DNA of 64,000 nucleotides from an uncultured Lysobacteraceae bacterium. Lineage in GTDB: Bacteria; Pseudomonadota; Gammaproteobacteria; Xanthomonadales; Xanthomonadaceae. The position numbers were made by a program, and so were the translations under genes. The stretch is from the NCBI GenBank assembly GCA_902825775.1, contig CADECF010000014.1, forward strand, positions 1-64,000. The letters run 5' to 3'. Under the pieces are notes generated by a model. It was not told the DNA's origin. It made no database searches and saw only the letters and a list, made by a program, of their open reading frames with translations. This document shows, piece after piece, positions 7,747 to 18,245 of the stretch (position 1 is the first letter of the stretch; each line of letters opens with the position of its first letter).

Positions 7747-10080
7747 TCAGGGCGCCGGCATCTTCAACGCGTATTCCTTCGGCGGCTCGGCGCCGAGCAG
7801 GTTGCGCACGAAGTAATCCCAGCGCCGGCGCGTCATGTACAGCGAATCTTCGCCGTAGCCGTGGCGCGCGTTCGGGAACAGGATCAGGTCGAAGTCCTTG
7901 TTGGCCTTGATCAAAGCATCGACCACCAGCCAGGTGTTGTAGGGCGGCACGTTGTCGTCCATGTTGCCGTGCGCCAGCAGGAGCTTGCCCTTCAGGTCTT
8001 TGGCGTACTTTTGGTTGGCGTGGGCGTCGTAGTTGTCGGTGCCGTCCTTGTTCTTGGTCAGCAGTCCCTGCCACTTCTCGGCCCAGTCGTCTTCGTACAC
8101 GCGGTTGTCGTGGTTGCCGCTCTCGGCGATGCCCACTTTGAAGAAATCCGGATACTTGAACATCGCCGTCGCGGTGGCGTTGCCGCCGCCGGAATGGCCC
8201 CACATGCCCGCGCGCGACAGGTCGATGAAGGGATAGCGCTTGGCCAGCTCCTTCATGCCCGCCACCTGGTCGGGCAGCGTGTTGTCGATGATGTTGGCGA
8301 AGTACGCGTCGTGGAACGCCTTGGAGCGGTACGGCGTGCCCATGCCGTCGATGGCGACGACGATGAAACCCAACTCGGCCAGCGCCTGGTGATCGTTGCG
8401 CGCGGGCGCGAAGCCGCGGCGGCCGACCGAACCGACCTGCGGACCCGGATAGACGTAATTGACGATCGGATACTTCTTGGACGGATCGAAGTTGGACGGC
8501 TTGAACATCAAACCGTACAAATCGGTCTTGCCGTCGCGCGCCTTGACCGTGAAGTCTTCCGGCGGCGTCCAGCCGGTCGCCTTCAAGCGGGCGATGTCGG
8601 CGCGGGCGATTTCCTTCACCACTTTGCCGTCGGCGCTGTCGCGCAGCACCGCGACCGGCGGTTCGATGGTGGTGGAATAGACGTCGACGAAATAGCGGCC
8701 GTCGTCCGACATCTTGATGCGGTGTTCGCCGTTCTCCGGGGTCAGCAAGGTCAGGCCCTTGCCGTCGATGCCGACTTTATAGAAGTGCTTGAAATAAGGG
8801 TCTCGCCCGGCTTCGCGGCCGGTGCCGGTGAACCAGATCGCGCCGGCCTTTTCATCGACGCGCATCACTTCGGCGACGTTCCAATCGCCTTGCGTGATCG
8901 CATGCATGAGCTTGCCGCTGGCCAAGTCGTACAGATACAGATGGCCCCAGTTGCTGCGCTGGCTCCACCACAGCACCGCATTGCTGTCTGGCAGGTAGCG
9001 CCAGTTGATGGCGTCGATGCCGCTTTCGAACCAGGTCTTCGCCTTCTCGCTGAAGACTTCGCGCACCGCGCCGGTGGAAGCGTCTGCGATGCGCAGCCAG
9101 GCCTGCTTGTGGTCGCGCGAGCTCGACGCGAACGCCAGCGTCTTGCCGTCGGGCGCCCATTGCACGTCTTCCCAGCCGCCGAAGCAACTGACGTCGTCGC
9201 ACTGGGTGGAGCGGTGCTGGTCGGGCGGCATCTTCAAACGCACGACTTTGGCGCCATCGACGTCGACGATCACGCGCTCGATCATCGTGATGTCCTTGTC
9301 GCCCACCAGCGGATACTTCCAGGTCTCGACCTTGGGATGGCCGACGCCGGTGCCGACCAGCGTCATCTCGCCGGTCTTGCGCTGATCCTGCTGGAACGTG
9401 GCGATCTGCTTGGAATCGGGCGACCAGACCAGGATCGCGCGGTCGCTGTGGGTCCAGCCGGCGTTGTCGGTGGCGTAGCCGTAATCCTTCACGCCGTCGC
9501 GGGTGAGTTGGGTTTCCTTGCCGCCGGCGAGGTCGCGCACCCACAGGTTCCAATCGCGGATGAAGGCTTCGCGTTTCTTGTCCGGCGACAGGACGCCGGG
9601 GCCGTCGTTCTTGGCGCTGCCGGATTTTTCTTTCGCGTCCTTGGCGACGCAGGTGCCGCGGCCTTTCAGGTCGCACAGGTATTCGCCGCTGCGCAGGGAT
9701 ATCTCGTAACGGCCGTCGGCGGCCATCTCGTAGCCGGTGACCGGCAGTTTTTCGGCTTTTACCGGCTTGCCGGTGGCTTTGCTCAAGGCCTTGGCCAGCT
9801 TGGCCTGGTCGAAGGCCGGCGCAGTATTGCCGGTGGCCACGTCCATCTGCAGGAAACGGTCGCCCTTGGCGTCGTGGTCGCGGTACCAGACATGGCCATC
9901 GTCGAGCCAGGAAGGATCCACCGAGTGATCGACCAGCGGCGCCGTGTTGTAGGACAGCCGGCGCTCGGCGCGGGCGTAGTCGTCTTTGGTGAGGGCGCCG
10001 CCCTGCGCCGCCGCGGCCATGGAAGCCAGCCCGATCGCCAATGCGCCGATCAGGCGCGCCATATGCATTTTCGAAACCAT
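7747..10080 (-). CDS. Secreted S9 prolyl oligopeptidase, dipeptidyl-peptidase IV-like
   Basis: The 777-residue protein has a signal peptide (MVSKMHMARLIGALAIGLAS), a DPP IV-type eight-bladed beta-propeller (about residues 90-510) and a C-terminal alpha/beta-hydrolase domain. The catalytic Ser lies in GMWGHSGGGNATA, the Asp in HGNMDDNVPP and the His in NARHGYG, giving a complete triad. Enzymes of this family release Xaa-Pro dipeptides from peptides outside the cytoplasm. The nucleophile elbow is GHSGG rather than the usual GWSYGG of DPP IV, so specificity may differ. Start at ATG 10080 precedes the signal peptide; a second ATG at 10068 is possible. Confidence 0.88.
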   Translation of the reverse strand: MVSKMHMARLIGALAIGLASMAAAAQGGALTKDDYARAERRLSYNTAPLVDHSVDPSWLDDGHVWYRDHDAKGDRFLQMDVATGNTAPAFDQAKLAKALSKATGKPVKAEKLPVTGYEMAADGRYEISLRSGEYLCDLKGRGTCVAKDAKEKSGSAKNDGPGVLSPDKKREAFIRDWNLWVRDLAGGKETQLTRDGVKDYGYATDNAGWTHSDRAILVWSPDSKQIATFQQDQRKTGEMTLVGTGVGHPKVETWKYPLVGDKDITMIERVIVDVDGAKVVRLKMPPDQHRSTQCDDVSCFGGWEDVQWAPDGKTLAFASSSRDHKQAWLRIADASTGAVREVFSEKAKTWFESGIDAINWRYLPDSNAVLWWSQRSNWGHLYLYDLASGKLMHAITQGDWNVAEVMRVDEKAGAIWFTGTGREAGRDPYFKHFYKVGIDGKGLTLLTPENGEHRIKMSDDGRYFVDVYSTTIEPPVAVLRDSADGKVVKEIARADIARLKATGWTPPEDFTVKARDGKTDLYGLMFKPSNFDPSKKYPIVNYVYPGPQVGSVGRRGFAPARNDHQALAELGFIVVAIDGMGTPYRSKAFHDAYFANIIDNTLPDQVAGMKELAKRYPFIDLSRAGMWGHSGGGNATATAMFKYPDFFKVGIAESGNHDNRVYEDDWAEKWQGLLTKNKDGTDNYDAHANQKYAKDLKGKLLLAHGNMDDNVPPYNTWLVVDALIKANKDFDLILFPNARHGYGEDSLYMTRRRWDYFVRNLLGAEPPKEYALKMPAP

Positions 10081-10197
10081 GTCGTCCCCTCGCAGTTCGC
10101 GCGCTGCCGCCAAACCGGAGGCGCGCATGAAGCCCGAATGCTAACCCGGGGGAGCGATCCCCTCCCCCTGCCTATGGTCCTGCCCGGACCGGCCGCC

Positions 10198-13100
10198 TCA
10201 CGGATCGGCGGCCGGCGCGGCCGCAATCCGGAGCCGGGTGCCCGCGGTGCGGGCGCGGCTGGCTTCGCCGTACATGAGTTCGGCCAGCGCAGGCGCGGCC
10301 AGGTAGTCGCCGGCATTGCCGGCACGCACGAAATAATGGATTTCGTGGCGGCCCGCCGGCAGGTATTCGGCATAGAAGCGCGGATTCTTGGGGTCGAGCT
10401 TGCGTGTGGAGAACGCCCAGCTGCCCGGGTCCGACAATCGTTCGAGCACCGGGCCGGCCACGCCCTTCAAGGAAAGGTCGGTAGGCCGCAATCCGCCCGG
10501 CACGCTGTCGGTGACGGCGACGAAATACCGCGGCGCGCCGCTGTCCACCGTCAGCGTGATGCGGAGCCAGTCGCCTTCACGAACCTGGACGTCGTCGCCC
10601 ACGAGTCGCCAGCGGCCGTCGCGCAGCACTTCATGGCGGCGCTGCAAGCCGAAGCCGACCGCTTTCGCATCCGCCCGCCGCGCATCTTCGCGATACTGCA
10701 ACTGGGCGATGAATGCCGTGGGCGTATCGGCCGTCTGGGCCGCCAGATTCAGCGTCTTCTGCTCCGGCAAGGCGATATCCCAATCGGCACGATCCTGTCC
10801 GGCCGGCAGCGACAACTGCGTGCGCTGGTCGCCGATTTGCGCCGACAACGATAGCGGCGCCTCCTTGGCCGCATCGGCCCCGCGCAGCGCCATCAGGCAG
10901 ATCGCGCCGGCCTGCGTATCCGTCGGGCCGGTGCCGCCGGCATAAAGATCGAACAATCCCGCTTGCAGTGCGCGCAATGTTTCCGCGCCGGCGAGTTGCG
11001 GGTATTGGCGCAGCAAGCCGATCAGCGCGCATTGTTCGCGCAGGGACGAACTCATCCAGCGCGTCGATGCCCCGCCGGTCCGCAACACCCGGGCCCGGCC
11101 TCGCACCTGCGCTTCGCCCAACAGGCGCGCCACGGCTTGCGGGGCCGCCGCGTGGCCGTTGCGCGCGAAGGCTTCCGCGGCGGCGACGCGCGCGCCGAGC
11201 GCGAGGCGATTCCACGCGAGCCACAACGCATCCAGTTGCGGGGCCGACGGCTCGACGGCCGCGAGCGCATAAGCCGACTCGTCGATCCGGGCGTCTTTGG
11301 ATTTTTCGCTCTTGCCGGCGTCCAATTGCTTGCCCAGAAATCCTTCGGCGCTAGGTTCGATGTCGCGATCGACCGGATGGCCGAGCTCGCGCAGCAACCG
11401 CAGCGCATGCACGCTGTACGCGGTAAGGGCCACCTGCGCTTGCGGTTCGTCTTCGAAGAATTCGTCGTCGGAGTTTTCGGCCTGGACGAAGTAGCGGAAG
11501 CCGCCATTCTCGTCCTGGAACACGGCGGCGTTGTCCACCGCTTCCTGCACGGCAGCGGATGCGTCCGGCCAGGTCTTGTCGCCGCGTTCCAACGCCAAAG
11601 CCGCGGCAACGGCGCGGCTCAGGATCTGTTCCCAACAGCGGTGCGGATAATCGCGCAGGTCGTCGGTCCAGCGTTGCACCACGCCGGCGTCGCCGCGCAC
11701 CAGGCTGAGTTTGAAGCGGGCGTCGCTGGCGCCGGCCGGAAGCGCCGGCAGTTCCAGCGACAAACGGTCGGCGCCGAGCCAACCGACCTGCACGACACGC
11801 GCATCGATCGCCGGCGACGCGACCTCGATCGTCGCCGCGACCGCATCGCGGCCGTCCGGCGTTTCGGCGTAGGCGGTCGCGGTCAGCGCGCCGGTGCGTT
11901 GCGGCGCGATCTCGGCGCCGAAACTCGACTGCCCGCGCGCGGCCAACGGCAGCGGTTGCTCGTGATCCAGCGCGGCATCGCCTTGTTCGCCGCCTTCCAC
12001 GCGCAGTCCTGCTTGGGCCTGCACGGCGGCGTCGCCGGTCTGGCGCACATTGGCCGCGATGCGCGAGCGATCGCCCGGGAAAATCCGCACCGGCGCCTGC
12101 AGCCGCGCTTCCACCGGCAAGCCCACTGCGAGTGTGGCTTCGGTCTTGTCGAAGCCGTCGTCGGCATCGCTGCTCCAGACCACCGCACGCCAACGGGTGA
12201 GATTGTCCGGTAGCCTCAGTTCGATCGTGCGCGATTCCCCCGGCGCGAGCCGAAGGTCCGGCAGCCACAACGCGGTATCGGCGAAACGGGTGCGCACTTG
12301 CGCCAGCGTCAACGCACTGCGGCGTTCCTCGCGTTGCAGTTGGGCATCTTCGCGTTTGCGGTTTGCGCCTTGCGGTTCCAAGGGGCCTAACGCGGCGGCG
12401 CCCACCACCGTGACCGAATCCAGCGAGGTCGCTCGCGCTTCGGTGACCATCGACGGTGGCGCTGGTGCTGGCTGCGGTGCGCTGAGCGTGCCCGGCGCAA
12501 GTAAGGCGACAGAGGTGGAATCTCGTGCCACCGGCAAGCGGCTGATCTGTTCCGCGCTCAGCACGGTCGTGGATTCCACCGACGTGACATCGATCGGATT
12601 CACCGCCTCATAACCGAGAACCTCCACCGTGTCGTGCTCGACGATGTCCCCTGCCGCCGCTGCCGCTGCGTCTGCGGCGGCCATAGCCGCATCGGCGGCG
12701 CAGTTAGCGGCAGTGGCCGCGTCATCGACGGCATCGCATTCCGGGCGCGGTGTGCGTGGGATGGCGGGCGCGCTCAGCCAGCGGCGCCACGGCATGTCGT
12801 TCCAATCCGTGAAGCCAGCGGTGGGCAGATAACTGCCGCCGCCCAAACCGCCCAACCACGCGTCGCCCAGCGGATCGAAGGCTTGCCACTGTTCCTGCGC
12901 CAGGGCCAGCATCGCATCGTCCATCACCGCCAGTACGGCGCTGCGCGCAGCTTTGCTGCGATTGCGTACGACGATGCGCACGGTGTCGCCCGGCTTGACC
13001 GAAGCGGCGTCGAAAGACAACGCCATCGCCGCCGGCGGTGCGTTGCCCGGCGTCCATTCGACCTGCGTTTCCAGCGACGATACCGCCGCGGGTCGACGCC

Positions 13101-16094
13101 ATGGACCGCCTTCGTCCCCTGCTTTCGGCGTAGTGCGGACATAGGCCAACAATTTGATCTTGGCGGGCCAGTCCGGCTGCGTGTCCAGCGCGAAGGTCTG
13201 GGTGGGCGAAGCGAAAGGCATCGCGCGGCGCTGCAGGACGCGGTCGCCCGCTACGAATGCGAACAGCACATCGCCGCGTTCGCCGTTCTGCTTGAGCACT
13301 ACGCGCAGCGGTTCGCCTGGGTGCGGCGCCGCGCCGACCACATCCAATCCGTTATTCGCGCCGCGATCCGACGCGTCGTCGCCCCGGACCCAGACATAAC
13401 GCTCGAGCTGTGCCGGTGCCGCTTCGCCGTTGCGCGCGATCAAGCGATAGCGGCCGCTTTTTTCGCGTGGGAAATTGCAGCCGGACGTTTGTCCGGTTTT
13501 CAAACGGCAGCGATGGACGACCCGCCCCGGCGCGTCGTCGGAAAACCCGGGTCTGAATTCGACTTCGACTTCAAGCTCCGCGCCGGGCTGTTCGCGGCCG
13601 TCCGCATCGATGACCACGCCCTGCAGTTCCACCGGCGTGCGCTCGTCCAACCACGCCGGCTGCATGCGCAGGCCGACGTAGCGCTGGTAACGCGCATAAC
13701 GCGCGTAGACGGGCGTCGAAACCGTACTCTCCCGATCGCTGGGCTTGACCTCGGCGCTGAACTGGACGCGGCCGAAAGCCGGCGGCCCTTCGCCAGGCTC
13801 TTGAGCGAAGGCAACGGCCAGATCGCCGCGCGCCCGGCCCTCGCCGTCGGCCGTGGACGCCAGCTCCGAGGTGCCGTCCAGGGCCAGCGGCTCGTACGCA
13901 TCGTCGTCGACGAACTCGAATTCGCGGTATTGCGGATAGGCCTTCTGCAACGGATAAGGTACGACGTAGGCGCTGATGGTGGTGATCGGCACGCCGGCCG
14001 CAACGCCGCCGGAGTAGTAGCCGGCCTGGATCTCGTAATGCAGCCGGTCGCCGTCGCGCAGCACGCGATCTTCGAGCTTGGCCTCTGCCCAGAGATCCTG
14101 CGTCCGGAACGTGCCGACGTAGAAACAAACGCCGTCGGGCGCATAGTCCTTGTCCGGGGATATGCAGTACGTGTCGTCCGGCAAATGGATCGGCAAGGCG
14201 ACCTCGCCGGAGAGGCTGCCGTCCTCGGCGACCGTCGCCGTCCAGCGCTTCACCGGCGACCGGTATTGGCGCGACAAGCGCAGTTCGCGAGATGTCGTCG
14301 CCGCTTGCGGCCTGAGGAGGCGGCCTCCGGTCGAGTCGCGCAGCCACAGGCGATAACGCACGGTCTCGCCCGCGCGATAGAGCGGGCGATCGGCCACACC
14401 CCACAGCTTCTGCTTCGCCGGCGCGCCCAGCTTCTCGCCGTACCTGTCCATGGCGTTCATCGGCAGCACCGCGCGCTGCGCGTCCGCGCGGGTCCGGAGG
14501 CCGCACGCAGCAACCACATCGGATACTGTCCCGTGTCGCGCTGTTCCGGCAGAACGAACTTGTCGGGCAATGCGATCAACGCCGTGCCGTCGGCGGCGGT
14601 CGTGCCCTGCGCGATCACTTCCGGCTGCGCCCGGGCGTTTTGCTGCCATAGCAATTCCACTTCCGCGCCCGCGATCGGCGCGCCCTGCCACGCATTGGCC
14701 CAAGCGAGCACTTCGCGGCGTCCGGCGACCGCGAACAGATCGAAATCGGGCGCCGCGAACTGCAACGCGATGCGCGGTTGCGCTTTCGGACCGGACGACG
14801 GGAACGACCAGTTCGCCCATCCGCCTTCGGCCAAGGTTTGCGCGGTGGTTTCGGACAGGATCGGCAACGCCTGATTGTCGGCGCGCGATGGCGTGGCCAT
14901 CGTTTCGCGACGCACCTCAGCGCCGATCCCTTCCACCACCAAGGTGGCCGGCGACGCATGGATCGTTTCGGCCAACGTCGGCAGCGCGACATCGCCGCGC
15001 AACAGGCTGCGCTGGTGGCCGGCGCGCAAGGTCGGCCGGTAATCGACGGTGCCGATCCGCACCATCGCGGCGGAGGCCAGCGGTTTGCCTTCACTGCGCA
15101 ATCCGGCCGGCGGCGGCAGCACCGTTTCGATGCGTGCGGCATCGATCTGCAAATCGACCCATTGCGCCGGCGCGCGCCGCAATTCGGCGGCTTGGTTGTC
15201 GCGGTAGTACGAGTACTCGTTGCCCGAACCCAGGAACTTGGCCTGCCCGGGCCAGCTTGCGACCCAGGCCTGTAGCGTTTGCTTGGAAACGGCACGCGAG
15301 AAGAACAGCCGTATGGTTTCTCCCGGCATGCAGTCCAGCGTCAGCCGATCCTGCTTCACCGCACCCAACACCGGTTCCAGCGCGCCTGCGCACGCGCCGC
15401 CGCGCAAACGGAAGGGCTCGTCCAACGCTACCTCCAGCAGCCGCTTCCGCTGCGTGCCGGTCAGCGGACCCGCTGTGGATTTCAGGCCCGGTACGATGTT
15501 CAGCGCGAATGCCGCTTCGCGGGTCGATGGCGGCGGCAGTTCGAGCGCGAAGCGGCGGGTGCGATCCCAGTCGCCGCGGGCAGGCAAGGCTTGCAAGCCC
15601 GGAACCACGGGCTTGCCGGCTAAAGTCGCGCGCAACACCGCTGCGGCGGATGCGGCCGTGATCGGAGCTTGGCTCTGCAAAACGATACGCGGCCGGGCAT
15701 CCGACCAACTTTCCATCGACGCGACGAGTTCGGGCCTGGCGGTGTCGGCGTGCAGCGTCTGCGCCGGCAGCGTGGCGCCGGTCTGCGTCTTCAGCCCGGC
15801 AGGGACATGAATGCGATAGCGCGTGGCGGCGGCAGGACCCTCATCCCCGAACCCGCAATAAAGCGTGTCGTCGGACTGCCAGTGGCATACCGCCGGTACC
15901 CGCGGCTCCAATCGCACGGCCGTTTCGCGCGTCCCTTGCCAAGTCTGCATAGGTTCGGCGAAGGTCAGTTGCAAGGCGCCGTCTTCGAAGGCAGCCGTTA
16001 CCGCCGCTTTCGGCGCCGTGGCGGCGGCCGCCGCGAACGCTGCGAACAAACACACGCAGGACCATAGCCCCGCGACCGTCACGTGACGTCGCAT
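10198..16094 (-). CDS. Large bacterial alpha-2-macroglobulin family protein, one apparent frameshift
   Basis: A COG2373-type protein of about 1965 residues if one base missing near 14490-14500 is restored; the two frames join as ..MWLLRAASG / DAQRAVLPMN... The N-terminus is a signal peptide (from ATG 16094, MRRHVTVAG..). Macroglobulin repeats follow, then the A2M domain signature DTALWLPDL..LPDNLTRW, and the thioester motif CWEQ (bases 11629-11640, about residue 1485), so it should be a covalent protease trap of the periplasm or outer membrane. Immediately before the A2M domain, in the bait-region position, is an unusual TonB-plug-like segment (see findings). It lies next to a secreted protease gene. 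The total length becomes an exact codon multiple after repair, supporting a simple deletion or sequencing error. Confidence 0.85.
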
Positions 16095-16154
16095 ACGACA
16101 CTCCCCCTGTTCGCTGCAGTTTGGCCGCATCGTTCGACAGCGGCAAGCCGCGGC

Positions 16155-16853
16155 TCAGGTGACCCGCGCCAGCATCCTTCGCGAACCGATCAGGCGCGCC
16201 CAACGCGTGCCCAGGTCGGTGCAGCAGACATAGGCCGCTTCGCCGGCGATCCGCCACAACGTGCCCGGCGACCAGCGCAGCCGCGTTTCTGCGGCGCACA
16301 GCTCCCAGTCGAAGCCGAGCTGGCGCGCGAACAGCGCGCAGCGGGCCAGGTGATAACGGCTGCTGAGCAGGGTGACGCGGCGGGAAACGTTTTGCGGCAC
16401 CGCGGCTTGGGCCAGCATCTGGCGAGCGTTGCGCAGGTTCTGCAGCGTGTCGCGCGAGCCGGCTTCCAGCTGGAGCGGCGCATCCACGGCGATGCCGCGC
16501 GCCCACAGCGCGGCGCGGGCCACTTCCGCTTCGCTGGCCACGCCCGGCGGACCGCCACCCAACAGCACCAGGGTGTGCGGCGCGCACTCGCGCCACAACC
16601 ATGCGGCGCGCTCCACGCGCGCGTCGAAATCGCGATCGACCCGACCGCGCGGCGCGTGTTTGCCGAACAGCAGCACGCATTGGCCATGCTCGGGCACGCA
16701 AGGCGCATTGCGCGCCACGCGCAGCACAAGCACGAAATAGGCGACGTACACCAAGCCGGCGCTGAATACGCACGCGGCGGCGCTGACCGCCATCGCATGC
16801 AATACGTCGGGGTCGCTGAACAAGCTGAAGCGATGGGCGATTCGGCTGGACAT
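16155..16853 (-). CDS. DUF218/YdcF-like membrane-anchored protein
   Basis: The 232-residue protein has one N-terminal membrane helix (about residues 20-45) followed by a DUF218 domain. Family features are LLFGKHA near the start of the domain, LVLLGGGPPG, the SRDTLQNLRNAR stretch and TLLSSRYHLARC. SanA and YdcF relatives are implicated in envelope integrity, but biochemical function is unsettled. Start ATG 16853 gives the shortest version with an intact helix; the frame runs further upstream into the promoter region of the pigment operon. It is divergent from the first ketosynthase, leaving 98 bases for both promoters. Confidence 0.8.
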   Translation of the reverse strand: MSSRIAHRFSLFSDPDVLHAMAVSAAACVFSAGLVYVAYFVLVLRVARNAPCVPEHGQCVLLFGKHAPRGRVDRDFDARVERAAWLWRECAPHTLVLLGGGPPGVASEAEVARAALWARGIAVDAPLQLEAGSRDTLQNLRNARQMLAQAAVPQNVSRRVTLLSSRYHLARCALFARQLGFDWELCAAETRLRWSPGTLWRIAGEAAYVCCTDLGTRWARLIGSRRMLARVT

Positions 16854-16951
16854 GCTGCGGGCAAACTGGACCGAGGAGTTCAGTTTAACGTTGCGATGAG
16901 ACCGTTGCGCGACGCTCGCTATACTCCGCGGCCACGAGAACGGAGTCGCCA

Positions 16952-18142
16952 GTGCCGCCGATCCAGCCGTTGGCCATCCGCGCCTACACCGCCACCACTG
17001 CGCTCGGCCGTGGCCGCGATGCCCAGGCCGACAGCTTGCGCGAGCGCCGCAGCGGGCTGCGCCGGAACGATTTCGGCAAAACGCCGCTGGAAACCTGGAT
17101 CGGCCGCGTCGACGGCCTTGAAGACGCCGCACTGCCGCAGACGCTGGCGCTTTGGGAATGCCGCAATAACCGACTGGCCTGGCTGGCGCTGCAGCAGGAC
17201 GGCGTGACCGATGCCGTCGAAACGCTCAAAAGCCGCTACGGCGCGGACCGCATTGCGGTGGTGCTGGGCACTTCCACCGCCAGCATCGGCGCCACCGAAG
17301 AAGCCTACGAGCGGCTCGATGGCGAGGGTCGCTTCCCCGCCGACCTGGACCGGCCGCGCGTGCATACGCCGCATTCGCTCGGCGGTTTCGTGCTGGAGGC
17401 GCTGCAGTTGCGCGGACCTTGCGCCACGGTCGCCACCGCCTGCTCTTCCAGCGCGAAAGTATTCGCCCAGGCGTCGCGCCTGATCGATGCCGGTTTGGCC
17501 GACGCGGCACTGGTCGGCGGCGTGGATACGTTGTGCGGCAGCGTGCTGTTCGGCTTCAATTCGCTGGAATTGGTTTCGGCGCAGCCGTGCCGTCCGTTCG
17601 ATGCCGCTCGCAACGGTTTGTCGCTGGGCGAAGCGGGCGGCTTCGCGGTGCTGGAACGCGCGGCGGCCGGGGAATCGGGATTGCAGTTGCTCGGTTATGG
17701 CGAATCCAGCGATGCGCACCACATGTCGGCGCCGCATCCGGAAGGCCTGGGCGCGCAGTTGGCGATGCGCGATGCGCTCGCGCGCGCGGGCATCGGCGCG
17801 GACGATGTCGGCTATCTGAACCTGCACGGCACCGCCACGCCGGCCAACGACACGATCGAAGCGCGCGCGGTCGCCGGGCTGTTTCCGTCGACATTGCATG
17901 CCAGCTCCACCAAGGGTTGGACCGGCCACACGCTGGGCGCCGCCGGCATCGTCGAATCGGTATTCGCGCTGCTGGCGCTGGAGCACGGGATTCTGCCCGG
18001 CATACTCAACAGCGAGATGCCGGATGCGGACAACGGTCCGCAGATCCGTTTCGACAACGCGTCGCGCGAAATTAGATACGCAATGAACAATTCGTTCGGC
18101 TTCGGCGGCAACAACTGCTCGCTGGTGTTTGGGCGCGCATGA
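16952..18142 (+). CDS. Beta-ketoacyl-ACP synthase of aryl polyene/xanthomonadin pathway
   Basis: A 396-residue FabF/FabB-type condensing enzyme that elongates the ACP-bound polyene chain with malonyl units. The active-site Cys is C164 (TACSSSAK), with H292 in LHGTATPAND and H326 in WTGHTLGAAG, so the Cys-His-His triad is complete. The C-terminal NNSFGFGGNN glycine loop is typical. A GTG at 16952 is the start. It opens the plus-strand pigment operon; the next gene is a partial ketosynthase partner. Ketosynthase plus degenerate partner is the arrangement expected of the ApeO/ApeC-like heterodimers of aryl polyene clusters. Confidence 0.9.
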   Translation: MPPIQPLAIRAYTATTALGRGRDAQADSLRERRSGLRRNDFGKTPLETWIGRVDGLEDAALPQTLALWECRNNRLAWLALQQDGVTDAVETLKSRYGADRIAVVLGTSTASIGATEEAYERLDGEGRFPADLDRPRVHTPHSLGGFVLEALQLRGPCATVATACSSSAKVFAQASRLIDAGLADAALVGGVDTLCGSVLFGFNSLELVSAQPCRPFDAARNGLSLGEAGGFAVLERAAAGESGLQLLGYGESSDAHHMSAPHPEGLGAQLAMRDALARAGIGADDVGYLNLHGTATPANDTIEARAVAGLFPSTLHASSTKGWTGHTLGAAGIVESVFALLALEHGILPGILNSEMPDADNGPQIRFDNASREIRYAMNNSFGFGGNNCSLVFGRA

Positions 18143-18161
18143 ACAGGACGCTCAGGCTCTT

Positions 18162-18239
18162 CGTGGGAGCGGCTTCAGCCGCGAGCTTTTGCAAGACTAT
18201 CGCTATCGACAAGAGCTCGCGGCTGAAGCCGCTCCCACA
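18162..18239. repeat. Palindromic REP pair within the pigment operon
   Basis: Inverted copies of GTGGGAGCGGCTTCAGCCGCGAGCT face each other around a short spacer, ending 6 bases before the next start codon. Its position between two operon genes could attenuate or stabilize the transcript. Confidence 0.85.
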
Positions 18240-18245
18240 AAAAAT

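Noticed and set aside
7861-10854. 997-codon open frame on the plus strand
   Set aside because: It is the antisense shadow of the S9 protease and macroglobulin genes; GC-rich third positions keep the opposite strand open. Composition is Val/Arg/Ala-rich with no domain.
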